DNA of 64,000 nt. Source: Acytostelium subglobosum LB1 (taxonomy: Eukaryota > Evosea > Eumycetozoa > Acytosteliales > Acytosteliaceae). This document shows positions 19,675-31,870 of this stretch, piece by piece. The notes under the pieces were generated by a model. It was not told where the DNA came from. It did not search any database and saw only the letters and a list, made by a program, of their open reading frames with translations. The stretch is from contig NW_012236497.1 of NCBI RefSeq assembly GCF_000787575.1, positions 134,287 to 198,286 on the forward strand, written 5' to 3'. The position numbers and the translations under genes were made by a program. Numbering within the stretch: the first letter of the stretch is position 1; each line of letters begins with the position of its first letter.

Positions 19675-22600
19675 TTACTTATTTATTGAGGTCATTACAA
19701 CATCTTTGAGTCGTCGACCCATAAGTGCACGACGGACAATAAGTATTGAGGCCACAACTATGATGATTGCACCCACAACAGCACTCGCCACAATGACTGG
19801 CAGCAACCATGTACGTTTGTTACCACCCGATGGACAGATGCTCTCATCATTGTCCTCACGTAGCAACATTGCGACGTTGGGATCGACCACCAGAGTCTTG
19901 TCGAATGGTGGCACTTCCATGGCAGTCAATACCATCAGCTTGTCCACTGAGGAGGACATTGCGTAGAGTTCATCAGTCGGGAGGAGAGCCGCCAGACTTG
20001 CTGTTGAATATCTGCCGTCGACGATGGCGCGCTTTGAGAAACGCACCGACAGGATGGAGTTTTGCGAGCGGATCTCATACCAGTCCGTGTCGTTGGTCTG
20101 GACAACCTTGGCACATGGGCTGGCCTTTTGGTTGGTGGCCGACGCCGCGTTGGCGCGATACACCACCTGCAGCGAGTTCAACTTGGACACGAATGGGAAG
20201 CCAGTTATTGTGATCAGGTACTTGACAGAGTTGGCGGATATCGACATTGACTCGCCGGCAAACTCAACGGTCTGCGATCGATTGAACAGTGTGGTTGTGA
20301 CGTCGACAACACATGTGCTGTTGGGGAACGTGGCGATAAAGTTCTGTTTGTTTGGGTTGGATGTGTCGGCCTTCCATACTGCATTACGCATCGACAACAC
20401 GTTTGATGGACCACCGGTGGTGACCTCGCGAATGTACTCCACTCCAACATCGTACGAGACTGATGACGATGAGATTGATGTGACGGCTGTGTTAGAGACA
20501 ACTGGTGTGACAGGTGGCTCGGACGTAGACATCTTGACAGAGCAGTCTGCGCTGCCGTATGGCAAAACACAGCCACATTGGCCAGTCTTGGGATCACATG
20601 TGCCTTGGCCATTGCAGAGACGACCAAGGTATGATGGACATTGTTTGGCTTGATAGTAGTAGAAGATGTCCTGAGTGAATGTTTGATTGGTGCTCAAGAT
20701 CGTGAACACGATGGGCATGCCGAAGTTGTTGGTTGGTGTCACACTGGCATTGAACAAACAGACAATCTTGTTGGAGAGGAACACCAACACGGTACATGTC
20801 TGTCCACCAATGGTCACCCTGACGTCTGTGATGTTGCCAGCGGCACCGTCTGTAACTGAGGTCGACGCCACAGAGGAGTAGTGTCTGATTGGTGATCTGG
20901 TGTCATTGTTGTTGGCTACGGAGGCATCGACAAAGAAGTTGCCATAGAGAGTGACGTTGCCATTTTGACCGAACTCGATGTCCGAGTATGTGTCTACCTT
21001 GGGGACAAAGGCAGTGACTGTCACAAGCTGTGGTGTGGAGTATGCGCCATCAACATTGACGCGGATTGTGTAGTTACCAGGAGCACTGACCAACACTCCA
21101 ATCGATACATGTGGTTCAATGATGAATAGCTTGGTGTAGGTCATGCCCTCGATTGATAGCGCAGTAAGGTTGTTTCCGAATGATGTACCCTGGATCACAA
21201 ACACTCCAAACTTGTCCAAGTTCGTGTTGGTGATTGTGGGGGCGGCGTAGTCGTAGGCAAACTTGGACGAGGCCACACCACCGAGTATCACCTGCAACTG
21301 ATGCTTGCCAGTGCCCGTGGGGATGGTCACCTGGATGTCGGTATTGGACGCCTTGGCGATTTGAATCGCCACACCGTCCATGGTGACGGTCATGTTGGTC
21401 AGGTCATTGAAGAAGTTCTTGCCTTGGAGTGTGGTGGAGCCACCTGTTGTCAGTGTCTTGGTCGTGTATGATGTGATGCTCGGCGCACCATATCCAATAG
21501 TTGTGAGTATCTGGGCGGGGGTGTAGCCATCGACTGTGAGCTTGATGTCTGAGGTGATGTAGCCGGGAGGGATGACGAGACTCTTGATCTGGGGCGTGCG
21601 TGCGTCGGGGGTGGAGACGACCAAATTGTTGTTACCCATCGTGGCAATGACTTTGCTGTAGAGCAGTCCATAGTTGCTAACAGTCACATTGATTGTGGCG
21701 CCAGACGTGGGGATACCAACGAATGGTGGTTGCTTGGTGAGCGGGGCAGTGTTGGCATATTGGACCAAGATTGAAAGGAAGATGTCGGTAATCAGTGGCT
21801 TCAACTGGCTGTTTGTGACATTAATATAGTATTCTATCCTTGAGGTGTCGGCTGTGACACTGGGTGCGCCATAAGGTGTCATGGCCTGGCCATTGTACGG
21901 TCCGTTGTTCCATAAGAACTGGCCACCAGTTCGGTTGATGCCCATGAATGTGTCATAGTCGGCCATCTGATTGTCCTCTGTTCCTGAAGTCCTGATCGTG
22001 TTGAAAAAGTTAAAGGTGTTGGCGTCGGCGAACGCACCGAGGAAGCTTGCATAGGTGCCAGCCGATCGCTTCTGAGCGTAGAGCAGTCCGGTGGCTTGGT
22101 CGGTCAGTGGCTTCATCAATGTGTACAGGTAGGGCACAGGGCCGTTCTGGTAAACGAATGGCACGCGGTACGAACGATATGATACACCATCCACTGTGAC
22201 AATGATTGGCAAGACATCTGGCTTTCTAAAGTCTGGTGTACAGGTGATTGCCACACCAATGGCATTAACCACAAATGATACACCAGTGCAGGGTCTCTCA
22301 TCATTGAGTCCAAAAGTGACCTGGATCTTTGAGGCATCAATTCCAAAGTTGCCACCTACAATCGTCACCGATGGAGTTGCACCAAGTGTCAAGTATGAAT
22401 AAGATAAGAAGGGTGCTAAATATGATTGATCACGTGTCCAGAGGGTTAGTGATTGTTTGGAATCATTCCATAGTGTGTGATTGGAATAGTTCCAGTGTGT
22501 GACCGAGATACTTACGTTCATATTGATGATATATATTCATGGTACTGTTTAACATGGTCCAATAGCCGGTGCCAGGTGGGATGGCGCAGGTGAAGGTGGC

Positions 22601-23312
22601 CATGGTACCGGCGGGGATTTGACAAGTGAACTTGCGGGTGTTGTCAGCATAGTTGGTGAAGGTGAGTGGACCACCGATGGGGGCAGGCGGCGTGCTGATT
22701 CGCTTGAAAGTGACGACACCACCATCAGTGCCCACGGTGTTTGTTGGCTCCCAGTCATTGGCTGTGTTGATCTCGCATATTGGCGCGTGTGAATTTGCTG
22801 GATCATCATTCTGTTGGAAGCCCTTAAAGTTCACATTGCTCATCACCATCTTGTTGGCAGTCGCCGAGAATGTTGGATGTCTTGGAGGCCATAAACAACT
22901 GGTCTTGCAACGATCTGCTACACCATCATAATACTGGAAACCAACATTATTGCCATAATCATGTGTGAATGTGAATCCTTTATCACTTGAACTGCCTGAT
23001 ATATGATAAAATTCATTGCCTGTCATTAGATTTGCTATTATCCATTGATTCTCTGCAACAGTATCTAATGTTGCTATATATCTTTGATTGATTGATTAAG
23101 TGTGAGTTTTAGTTTGATTGATGAGTTTGTCCAAATACATACCCTCCATTTGGACAACGTGCAGTATCTCTTGGACTTGAATCACCTTGGTAGTATGAAT
23201 GTCCATTTACTGGTGATATGATTGGTGTTGTTGCTCCATTAACAATTTGATTGAATCCAAATGAAAGGATAAATAACAACAACAATGCAATAATATTATT
23301 TTTATATTCCAT
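19675..23312 (-). CDS. IPT/TIG and EGF-like type I membrane protein with lectin-like N-terminus (1158 aa)
   Basis: This is a cell-surface adhesion or recognition receptor by architecture, of the kind abundant in dictyostelids, where the Tgr allorecognition proteins have related IPT repeats; the function here is inference. Exons are 23312-23143, 23081-22516 and 22415-19675, joining in frame. A signal peptide occupies about residues 1-26 (NIIALLLLFILSFGFNQIVNG). GHSYYQGDS, GGYIATLDTVAENQWI and the following 150 residues resemble a C-type-lectin-like fold. Residues about 250-800 carry several IPT/TIG repeats (ATPSVTIVGGNFG, GSTTLQGKNFFND, FVIQGTSFGNNLT). An EGF-like module (CNGQGTCDPKTGQCGC) is at about 840-870. 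A membrane helix (VIVASAVVGAIIIVVASILI) near 1116-1140 precedes a short basic tail. Codon use matches its neighbours. No damage is seen. Confidence 0.88.
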
Positions 23313-24064
23313 GTTAATGTCTTATTATAAATGGAATGATTTGATTTGATTTGATGTGATGTGATGTGAAGTTATATGTTGTTCTGATTAGATGTGAGAT
23401 TAATAAATTTTGTGATTTATTAATTAATGGACTGGCGAGAGTGTGGAGACCAAATAATGTCCCTTTGTGTGTGTATTTGTATTCTTATGTCTGTGTGTGT
23501 TTGTGTGTGTTGATTGATTGATTGATTAGTGATGAGTGTCTGTCAGAGTTATTGATTGATGGACAGAGGAGCAGAAGTTATTCGGTTATTCACTGCAACG
23601 CCGTAGGGGACCAATGGAATCACCCCAAACATACTCTTTTGCATGTGATCAACATCAAACTACCTTGGATTTTCAAAGATTTGATTTTTTACTTAATTTT
23701 TGGGTATTGTTTTTTTTAGACCTACACCAAATTCACTGATCGTGGCGGACCCCGGGGTCTTGGTCTGATTGTCCACTACCGATTGATTATTCATGAATGA
23801 CCATCCTTCAAATTACGCGACCTTCGCACTAAACCTGGAATAATGCACCTGATCAAGGAGGGTGACCCCCAATAATAATAATAATAATAATAATAAACTT
23901 GTAGTCGATGTTCATCACATCTTGTTGATGATTATTAATACTACAACCTAATTAATTAAGTATTTTGGTCAGTCAACGAACTGCAATACCCGCAACACTT
24001 TGGTCATTGAATAATTTATTACTAAGTTATATACTTATTATTGATTGAATTAATTATTGATTGA
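23313..24064. other. Intergenic region with AAT microsatellite
   Basis: This lies upstream of the IPT receptor and downstream of the ABC transporter. It contains a GATGTG/GATTT run at 23335-23370, an AATAATAAT tract at about 23872-23898 and TTGATTGA runs. A 65-codon plus-strand frame (23522-23719) is not recognised. Promoter elements of the receptor presumably lie near 23313-23450, but none can be named. Confidence 0.5.
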
Positions 24065-27000
24065 TTAATGTTCCATCTCAGACTTTTGAACCAAAGAGTA
24101 GAAGATACTGGATGGTCTGTTGCGCAACACCTCTGGTGAGTCAAACTCGACTAGCTCTCCCTTGTCCAGCACCATCACCATGTCACTGTCGATGATAGTA
24201 TTGATTCTGTGCGCGATCGTCAACACTGTGCATTGAGAGAACTCACTGCGGATGGTCTTTTGAATGAGGGCGTCGGTCTCAATGTCGATGGCGGCCGTAG
24301 CCTCATCCATTACAATGATCTTGGCCTTCTTGAGCAGGGCACGACCCATGCACATCAGCTGGCGCTGGCCAACCGAGAAGTTCTCACCATTCTCCTGGAC
24401 GGGCGCGTCGAGGCCCAGGTCCAGTGCTTGAACGGCGTTCTTGAGATGTGAGCGCTCCAGTGCCTCCCAGAGCTGCAGGTCGGTGTACTTGTCGAATGGA
24501 TCGAGGTTGCTGCGAATGGTGCCGGCAAACAACACCGGGTCCTGGGGAATGATGGCAATCCTGCTGCGAAGGTCGTGCAGGCCGAGCTCGGTGATGTCAA
24601 TGCCATCGATCTCGATGGTGCCGCGTAGGGGCTCGACAATACGGAACAACGCTTGGGTGAGCGAGGACTTGCCGGCGCCAGTGCGACCGACAATGCCCAC
24701 CTTGTGCTTGGACTCGATGCGACAGGAGACGCCACGCAGAACTGGGTCTAGGCCCTCGCGGTATGCGAGCCAGAGATCGCGGAACACGATGGCACCCTGG
24801 TCGGGCCACTGCTTGGCAATGCGCTTGTCGTTGATCAGTGCGGCCTCGCTGGGCAGCTGGCAGTACTCTTGGATACGCTCGACAGAGACGACAGAGTTCT
24901 CAAGGTCGCACGACATTCTCACCATCCAGTTCATGTTGGAGGTGATGGCCAGTGCGTATGTGATGACCAGACCGGCTGTGCCGGGCTGGATGTGGCCGGA
25001 AATGCTGGCAAGCACGGCGTACAGCACAGTGGATGTGACAATGCAGGCGCCCAAGAACTCGAGACGCAGCGCAAGCCATCTGTTGGCACTAATGTTGATG
25101 TAGTAGCACTTCTGGTTGTTGTCCAGCAGACTCTCATTCTCGCGAACAAACTTGGATGTCTCCTGGAAGGCACGGATCGTGGTGACGCCCGCCAGCGTCT
25201 CACTGAAGTGTGCGTAGATGGGCGAACGCGAGATGGACTCGAGACGCGTGAGCTCTCGTGAGCTGTTGAGGTAGTAGCGCTGGATAAAGTAGAACAGTGC
25301 GGCGATGGGCACCATGGCCAAGATGACGAATGGCGACACAATGCCAATGACAATGATCGAGCCAAACACCTGGCAGAACGTGTTGAGGAACATGCCCATG
25401 GTACGCGAGATCGACTCGTCGATGGTGAGCTGGTCCTTGGAGAAACGGTTCAGGATACGGCCAATGGGTGTCGTGTCAAAGAAGGACATGGGCGAGCGAA
25501 TGACCGACTTGAACATGGTCTCGTGGAACATCTTGGAACCCTTGATCGACGAGTAGACCATGCCGAATGTTCGGAACAGTGTGGCGACGACTGATGACAT
25601 TGAGAAGGCAATGTAGACGAGCAGATACTTCTTCGCGTCGTTTGTGGCCGAGTCGGACCATTGGGACAGCACGACGTTGGCCAGAATGCTCAGCACCTGT
25701 GTACCCACGTATGTGAGGAAGATGGCTATGCACAGCAAGTATCCAATGGCGCGGAAGTATGAGAAGTATACCTTCATCGACACCTTTCCTTCGTTTCTGG
25801 TCTCGGTGGTGATCAGCTTGTCTTGGGCAGGCTTGCCCTGTGTGTCGGCCTCCTTGGCGCCACCGGCAGTAGAGCCGCCAGAGGAAGAGGCGCCGCCAGC
25901 AGAGGCAGAGGCACCCTTTGTGGACGATCGCAGACCAGTGCCAGACTTTCTGAGTGGCTTCATTGAGATCTCGCCTGGGGACAGCTGGGACGCTGACTTC
26001 TTGAGCGAGACTGGTGAGGCGATCAGTCTCACGCGATCGTTGTCATCGACGGGCGAGCTTGATGAACCCTCGTCCTCCATCAGTCCAACCTCCTCCAAGT
26101 CCTCGGGCTGGTCGACAATGACTGCAGAGTTGGATGTGTGATGTGTTGGCAGCTCCATGCTCTGGTCCTGCTCCTCCTCCTCCTCGAGCTCCTCCAACTC
26201 CTCCTCAATATCCTCTCCTTCTTCATCGACAGTCTTGGTCTTCTCTTGATACTTCATCAATGATGCGAATGGACCATCGTTGGCCATCAGGAACTCATAA
26301 GAGCCTTCCTCAGCAATACGTCCATCCTTCATCATGATGACTCTGTCGACGAATGGTAGGAAGTGCATGCCGTGTGTGACCAAAATCCTTGTCTTGCCCT
26401 CAAGCAATCCATCCTTGGCAATAACATTGGTGAAGATTGACTTGCCAACGTGTGCGTCCACAGCACTCAGTGGATCATCAAACAAGTAGATGTCAGCATC
26501 GTTGTAGACAGCTCTTGCAATGCTAACCTGTTGGATTAGAAGGTAGGATGAGTTAGTGACTGGATGAATGGGTCATGTTCATCAACTATAACATACTCTT
26601 TGCTTTTGGCCTCCTGAAAGGTTGATACCCTTCTCACCAATCTCGGTGGCATCACCTCCGGGTAGGATCTTGATGTCGGGGATGAGGTTGCAGGCGTCGA
26701 TGATTCGGTTGTATCTTTGTTCGTCGAATTGTGATGTGAAGATGATGTTGTTCTTGAGTGTGGCATTCTGGATCCATGCCTGTTGAGCAACCAGGGCAAC
26801 CGATCCCTTGACGGCAACGCTGCCGACCGGGTTGTCGAGGTCACCGACGAGTGAGTTGATCAAACTGGACTTGCCGCTGCCGACTTGTCCGACAATGGCA
26901 ACGACTTCTCCCTTCTTGACAGAGAAGTTGATGTTCTTGAGGGTCTCTCTGCCGGGCTCCCACTCGAGTGTAGCATTGTCCACCTTGATAACGGTGTTGG

Positions 27001-28845
27001 GCTCGCTAATCTCGCGCTTGACTACGTCTGGGTTGAGATCCTTCTTGAGGAGGAAGCGCTGAAGACGGCCAACACTGACGTTGGCTTCAATGATGCTGCT
27101 GACCACCATTGGCAACATGTTGATGGGGAATTGCATCACGTTAAACAGTGAGAGTGCGGGGAAAGCGATGGCTGCGGTGAGCTTGCCACCGAGTGCGATG
27201 AACACGCCAAACGAGGTGACCGACACAAAGATTGGACTCATCGACCAGAGCATCTGGCCCACGCCCTGAATGATCTTGATGATGGTCATGACGCCGAGCT
27301 CGCGGTCACGAACGTCCTTGACGTGGTCCATGAACGACTGCTCCCAGGAGTAGAGCTTGATCACCTTGATTCCGTTGAGCACCTCATTCACAGCCTTGAT
27401 TCTCTGATCCTTGAGCTTCATTGCGGTGCCCATTCTCTTCTTGGCAAGGTTGGACACGTACAGGTTGATGGGAATGACTACCAACATGATGCCAAAGCCG
27501 GCAAAGATGGCCACGCCAATCTGGAAGTAGAGCAGTGTCATGGCAACGACCAACTGAGCGATGGCCGACCAGATCATGTGGAGGTAAGGACACAGGTCCA
27601 TGAACTTTTGTGCGTCCACAGACATCAGGTTGACGATCTCACCAATGGAGGTGCCCTCGCGCAGAGATGTCCTCAGGGCCTTCTTGTAGACGGCAGTGAC
27701 GACGGCCGAGCGGAGCCACATGCCAACACGGAAACAGCGGTGGAAGTACTGGTGCAATGTGAGCGACTGGATGACGGGTGCCAAAAAGTAGAACAGGACA
27801 AAGAGCAGGCCATCGTAGGTGTCGCGCTGCTTTGAGTCGGTCTTGATAAAGGTCAGCACGCCCTTGAGCAGCAATGGGCCGACAAAGATCAGCGCATCCT
27901 GCACGACCTTGAAGAAGGCGGCCATGTAGAAGTGTGGACCAAATGACTTGGAGAGTGCGCGCACCAACGAGGGCTTGGGCTGCGTCAGCTGGTACTCCCA
28001 GGCGGCCTCGAACTTCTCCGAGAGGTTGCGAGCCCAGTCCATCTCGGACAGGTTGGGCACGTCCTTCATGTCGAGTGGGTCCTTGTAGCCGGCCTTGAGC
28101 ACGGGGTTGATCCACCAGAAAGTTATCCTGGAGAAGAGGTTGGCCCTTGCCTCGCCAGTGATCGGGTTGAGTCGCGAGTAAGTAAAGTCGCTGTCAAAGA
28201 ACAGCACACCAGTGATCGACAGAATCAAGATCAACAAGTATCCTCCCAAAAATGAGAAGTACTCTGCCCATCCAACAATCCTATCGGTTTCCTGTTTGAG
28301 TCGCGGCGAGCAATGTTAGTATGATTGAGTTGATTGATCGAATGAACGATTGAGTGACTTACTTTGAAGATACCCAATGTTAGTGATCTCATCTTGATGG
28401 TCGCGACGATGAAGGCCAAGACCCAGAAGAATCGGACCTTCCAGGAGCGGGATACACCCTTCTTGAGCTCAAGGAAGACGATGTAGAGGGCGAATGCCCA
28501 TTGGAGGAAGGTGATGATGGTGTAGACCCAGATGAAGGGTGCACGAATGATTCCAATCTCGACGAATAAGAACAGTAGCTTCCAGCCACACAGCAGTATG
28601 GACACGATGACCTCTAGCTGCAAAGTCCTCTTCCAAGTCTTGAATTGGTCACGCATCTGCGCGAACGTCTGGATATCTGCACGAAGCGCCAGCTTCCAAC
28701 ATTGAATGGCGCCAAACACTGCAATGAATGCCGCTGGCAGCAACATAATGACTGTATCCTCGAAGCATGTGTTAAAGTCTCCACCATGCCAAACTCCCCA
28801 TCCCTCCTGTCCACAGAAGGGGTTACTCTTTGGGAGATTACTCAT
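24065..28845 (-). CDS. ABCC (MRP)-type ABC transporter, full length (1546 aa, 3 exons)
   Basis: This exporter of the multidrug-resistance-protein class typically moves organic anions or glutathione conjugates across the plasma or vacuolar membrane; the substrate here is unknown. Exons are 28845-28363, 28291-26597 and 26527-24065, joining in frame. The N-terminus has about four or five membrane segments (a TMD0-like region). The first transmembrane domain follows. NBD1 at about 610-770 has GQVGSGKSS (Walker A, near 630), LSGGQKQR (near 719) and IYLFDDPLSAVDAH. A Glu/Ser-rich linker of about 120 residues follows. The second transmembrane domain precedes NBD2, with GRTGAGKSS (near 1335), FSVGQRQLMCMGRALL and IVMDEATAAID. 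As is usual for ABCC, NBD1 has Asp where NBD2 has the catalytic Glu after Walker B. The length fits the family. No damage is seen. Confidence 0.95.
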
Positions 28846-29869
28846 TTCTTATTTCTTTGATTGATGATTGATTGTTTTCTTTTTATAATATATATATATA
28901 TATAAATGTTATATATGTATGTGAATGTATATGTTTGATTGATTGATTACTCAGTCGTATTGAGTAAGTTGAATGCAAGAGTTGAGTTGAATGAATGATA
29001 TGAATGAATGAATATCTCTTTGACACTTTGTACAATCCTTACAAAGGATAGACCAGTAGTTATAGAGATAATATAGATATAGATAATAAGTATATGTTGT
29101 GTGTGGATACACAAGTGTAAATGGTGAAGTGGGTGTTGCGAAGGATGTATTTATGTGGATGGACTCGTCAGGTGTCTTCGGTCCTGCAAATCTGAAGGGT
29201 TGGTTTGTTTGTTTGAGTGTTGAGTTGAGGTGACAAAAACCCGCGAGACGTTCGAACCAAAAAGGGTGTGTTCCTTCCCTCGAGTGTGGAATGGGTCGTA
29301 GAAGCAATCGGGTTTATGTGTTTGAGTATAGGTTGTGGGGGGTTACAATTATTTGTTATTTCTAGATATAAATATGATTATATATATCTTTTGTTAACAA
29401 ATAATAAGATATTTGGAAATTTGATAATGTCTGTCTGATGTTGTTTGATCAGAATATACCACTGCGTTGTTATAATTAAACTATTGACAACAACAATGAT
29501 TTCCAATAAATAGAAAAGTCGGGTCCAACACTGTTCACACCACTTTCATGCTCATTCGATCGAACACCCCACAACGATTCAGATGGAACTGTGTTCCATT
29601 TGACCGTGCTCGAAGTTGACGATGGAATCAAATCAGTCAGGTGTATGAGACATCCATGTCTCAGAGTTAACAACAAAGATGATTGTCATTGGTATTAGAT
29701 TAGTCAACTGTCTATTATGTACTCGTTGTAGTAATATGTTTGTTGCGAATGAAACAAGAAGAAGCACATGAGGAACGCGCTTCACGCAAGATGACACTTC
29801 GAACTCAAAGTCAGAAGTAGATATCCAACATGTATCGATCAATCAATCATTCGTATTTGACATATTCAT
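28846..29869. other. Intergenic region of about 1 kb
   Basis: A TATATATATA tract lies at 28890-28905, followed by TGATTGA and ATGAATGA runs and AT-rich sequence around 29350-29420. Two short minus-strand frames (29476-29676, 29633-29842) are not recognised and have no splice structure that I can support. The promoter of the ABC transporter should lie in the left end. Confidence 0.45.
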
Positions 29870-31473
29870 TCATTTGATTGATTGATTGAGTGATGATAAT
29901 GGTAGAAGGATGTTGTATAGTTGATCAAAGTGCTTCTGAAGATGAAGATATTGTTGATGGAGTTGTGGGTCGGGTATGTGTCGTTGGATAAGATTGAGTG
30001 AGGTTGTGGGCGGTATGACTTGGTCAAGTGACTTAGTAGGATTCATTGCTACATGTGCTAGACGCGCAGCTCCCAGCGCAGGCCCAACATCACCACCCTC
30101 ATAGTACTCTAACGTCTGACCAGTTACATTGGCCAACATCTGGCGCCACATGGCACTGCGTGCCCCGCCACCAATGAGCGCTATCGACTCGGGCTTGGAT
30201 GTACAGCTCGCGTGGAGGGTGTCAATGCCGCGAGCAAAGGCGAATGCAACACCCTCGAGGACAGCTCGTGCAATGTCCACACGCTTATGCTCGTTTGTTA
30301 GACCGATCAATGAACCGTAGTTGTGTCGACTGTCACCTGCTTTGCGCTCACCGCTTAGGAATGGCAGGAACCAGACAGGTGTAGAAGCGCGAGTGCCCGA
30401 CTCCACCTCGGCCAGCAATGACTCGACACTTGTGGCGCCAGTCAGCTGCGCCACCCAGTCCAGACACTCGGCCGCGCTGAGCATGACAAACATCTGATGC
30501 CACATGTGTGGCAGGCAGTGGCAGTACATGATGATCTCGTTGGCCACATGATCTGGTTTGACCGACTTGTCCACGACAAAGTACACGCCAGACGTGCCCA
30601 GTGATAGCATTGCTTGTCCAGGCTTGTATATGCCCAGACCTATTGCGCCGGCGGCATTGTCGCCTGCTCCAGCCACGACTGGGACACCACCTGACAACAT
30701 ATTCCAATCATTTGCGACCGACTCCAACACCATTCCACTTGTCTCATTGCCTTCCAACAGCTTGGGCATGTGACTCCTATTCAACTTGCATGCAGCCAGC
30801 ATCACATCGCTCCAATCCCTCTTGGATACATCTAACATGTTTGATTGATTGATTGATTGATTGAGTGAGTGAGTGAGTGAGTGATTGATTGAGACGCGAG
30901 ACATGTATCATATTTACCGAGGAATGATGTACCGGATGCATCGGACATGTCAGTGGCAAAGACTCCGGTGATCTTCCAGCGAAGATAGTCCTTGGGCAAG
31001 AGGACTCTGTGGATGCGTTTGAAAGTGTCGGGCTCATGCTTCTCAATCCATTTGATCTTGGGTGCTTGGAATCCAGGCATCAGTTGATTAGATGTGATCT
31101 GTCCAGTTTGAGGACATTCACTCTCCAACTCTACACATTCCTGTTGGCTTCTTCCATCATTCCATAGTATAGCCGGCCTCAGCACATTGTTGTTCTCATC
31201 CAACAGTACAGCACCATGCATCTGACCTGTTAGACCAATTGCCTTTATATGTTTCATTGTCTCCAATCCTTGTCCACTAATGGATATTATTGCTTTGATT
31301 GCATTGTTGGTGGCGGTCCACCATTGTTCAGGTTGTTGTTCCGACCACATTGGTTGAGTGCGTGGCAGCATCTCCAACACTTCACTATGTTGAATCCTAA
31401 CATTTCCATCTTCATCAATGATTACAACCTTTACTGATGAAGTTCCCAAGTCTATGCCCATATACAAGTCCAT
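29870..31473 (-). CDS. xylB: Xylulokinase, bacterial XylB type (505 aa, 2 exons)
   Basis: The enzyme phosphorylates D-xylulose to xylulose 5-phosphate in the cytosol, feeding the pentose phosphate pathway. Exons are 31473-30918 and 30831-29870, with an 86-nt intron of TGAT/GAGT repeats. The FGGY-kinase signatures are all visible: MGIDLGTSSVKVVI at the start, GLTGQMHGAVLLD, PAILWNDGRSQQEC, KDYLRWKITG with TDMSDASGT, AGAGDNAAGAIGLG (catalytic Asp), MLSLGTSGVYF, and GGGARSAMWRQML with GGDVGPALGAARLA. The length and every motif follow the bacterial enzyme closely over the entire protein. A eukaryote-type intron and matching codon use show that it is a resident nuclear gene; an origin by transfer from bacteria is possible. 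Confidence 0.95.
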
Positions 31474-31870
31474 CCTTATTATATTATCTCTCTTTCTATC
31501 TCTCTCTCTTTGGATTCAAAAGTGAAGCGAAGTCAATCAATTAATGAATGACGAGAGGGCAAGGGTTGATTTGACTTGGTTGATTTTTTGAAGATGATAT
31601 TGAAGTTGCGTGGAGCGAGGTGAAGTTGTTTCAATCTCGACTTGTGTCAGTGACATACATACATTCATAACATACTTATACATAATCAATTGATTACAAT
31701 CAGATCAGATCAGATATATATATCTCATTCAATCAATCAATCAGTTGATCAATCACTCAAACACATATGATATTAGTTTGAATCAAATAGCGAGATAGAG
31801 AGAGATCATTGACTCGTCGCGAGACTCCTGGTTTAAACCAAAGGAATCAAGCAAGCAAGCAATCCAGATA
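31474..31870. promoter_or_regulatory. Divergent spacer between xylulokinase and SZT2 genes
   Basis: This 397-base region separates two divergent genes and must include both promoters. It contains a CTCT tract near 31485-31510, TATATATATC at 31713, ATCA repeats and a GAGAGAGA run near 31797. No specific site is recognised. Confidence 0.5.

Noticed and set aside
29225-29310. tRNA-like TTCGAAC segment on the minus strand near a T run
   Set aside because: The flanking bases do not pair as a T-arm and no acceptor or anticodon stem can be drawn.
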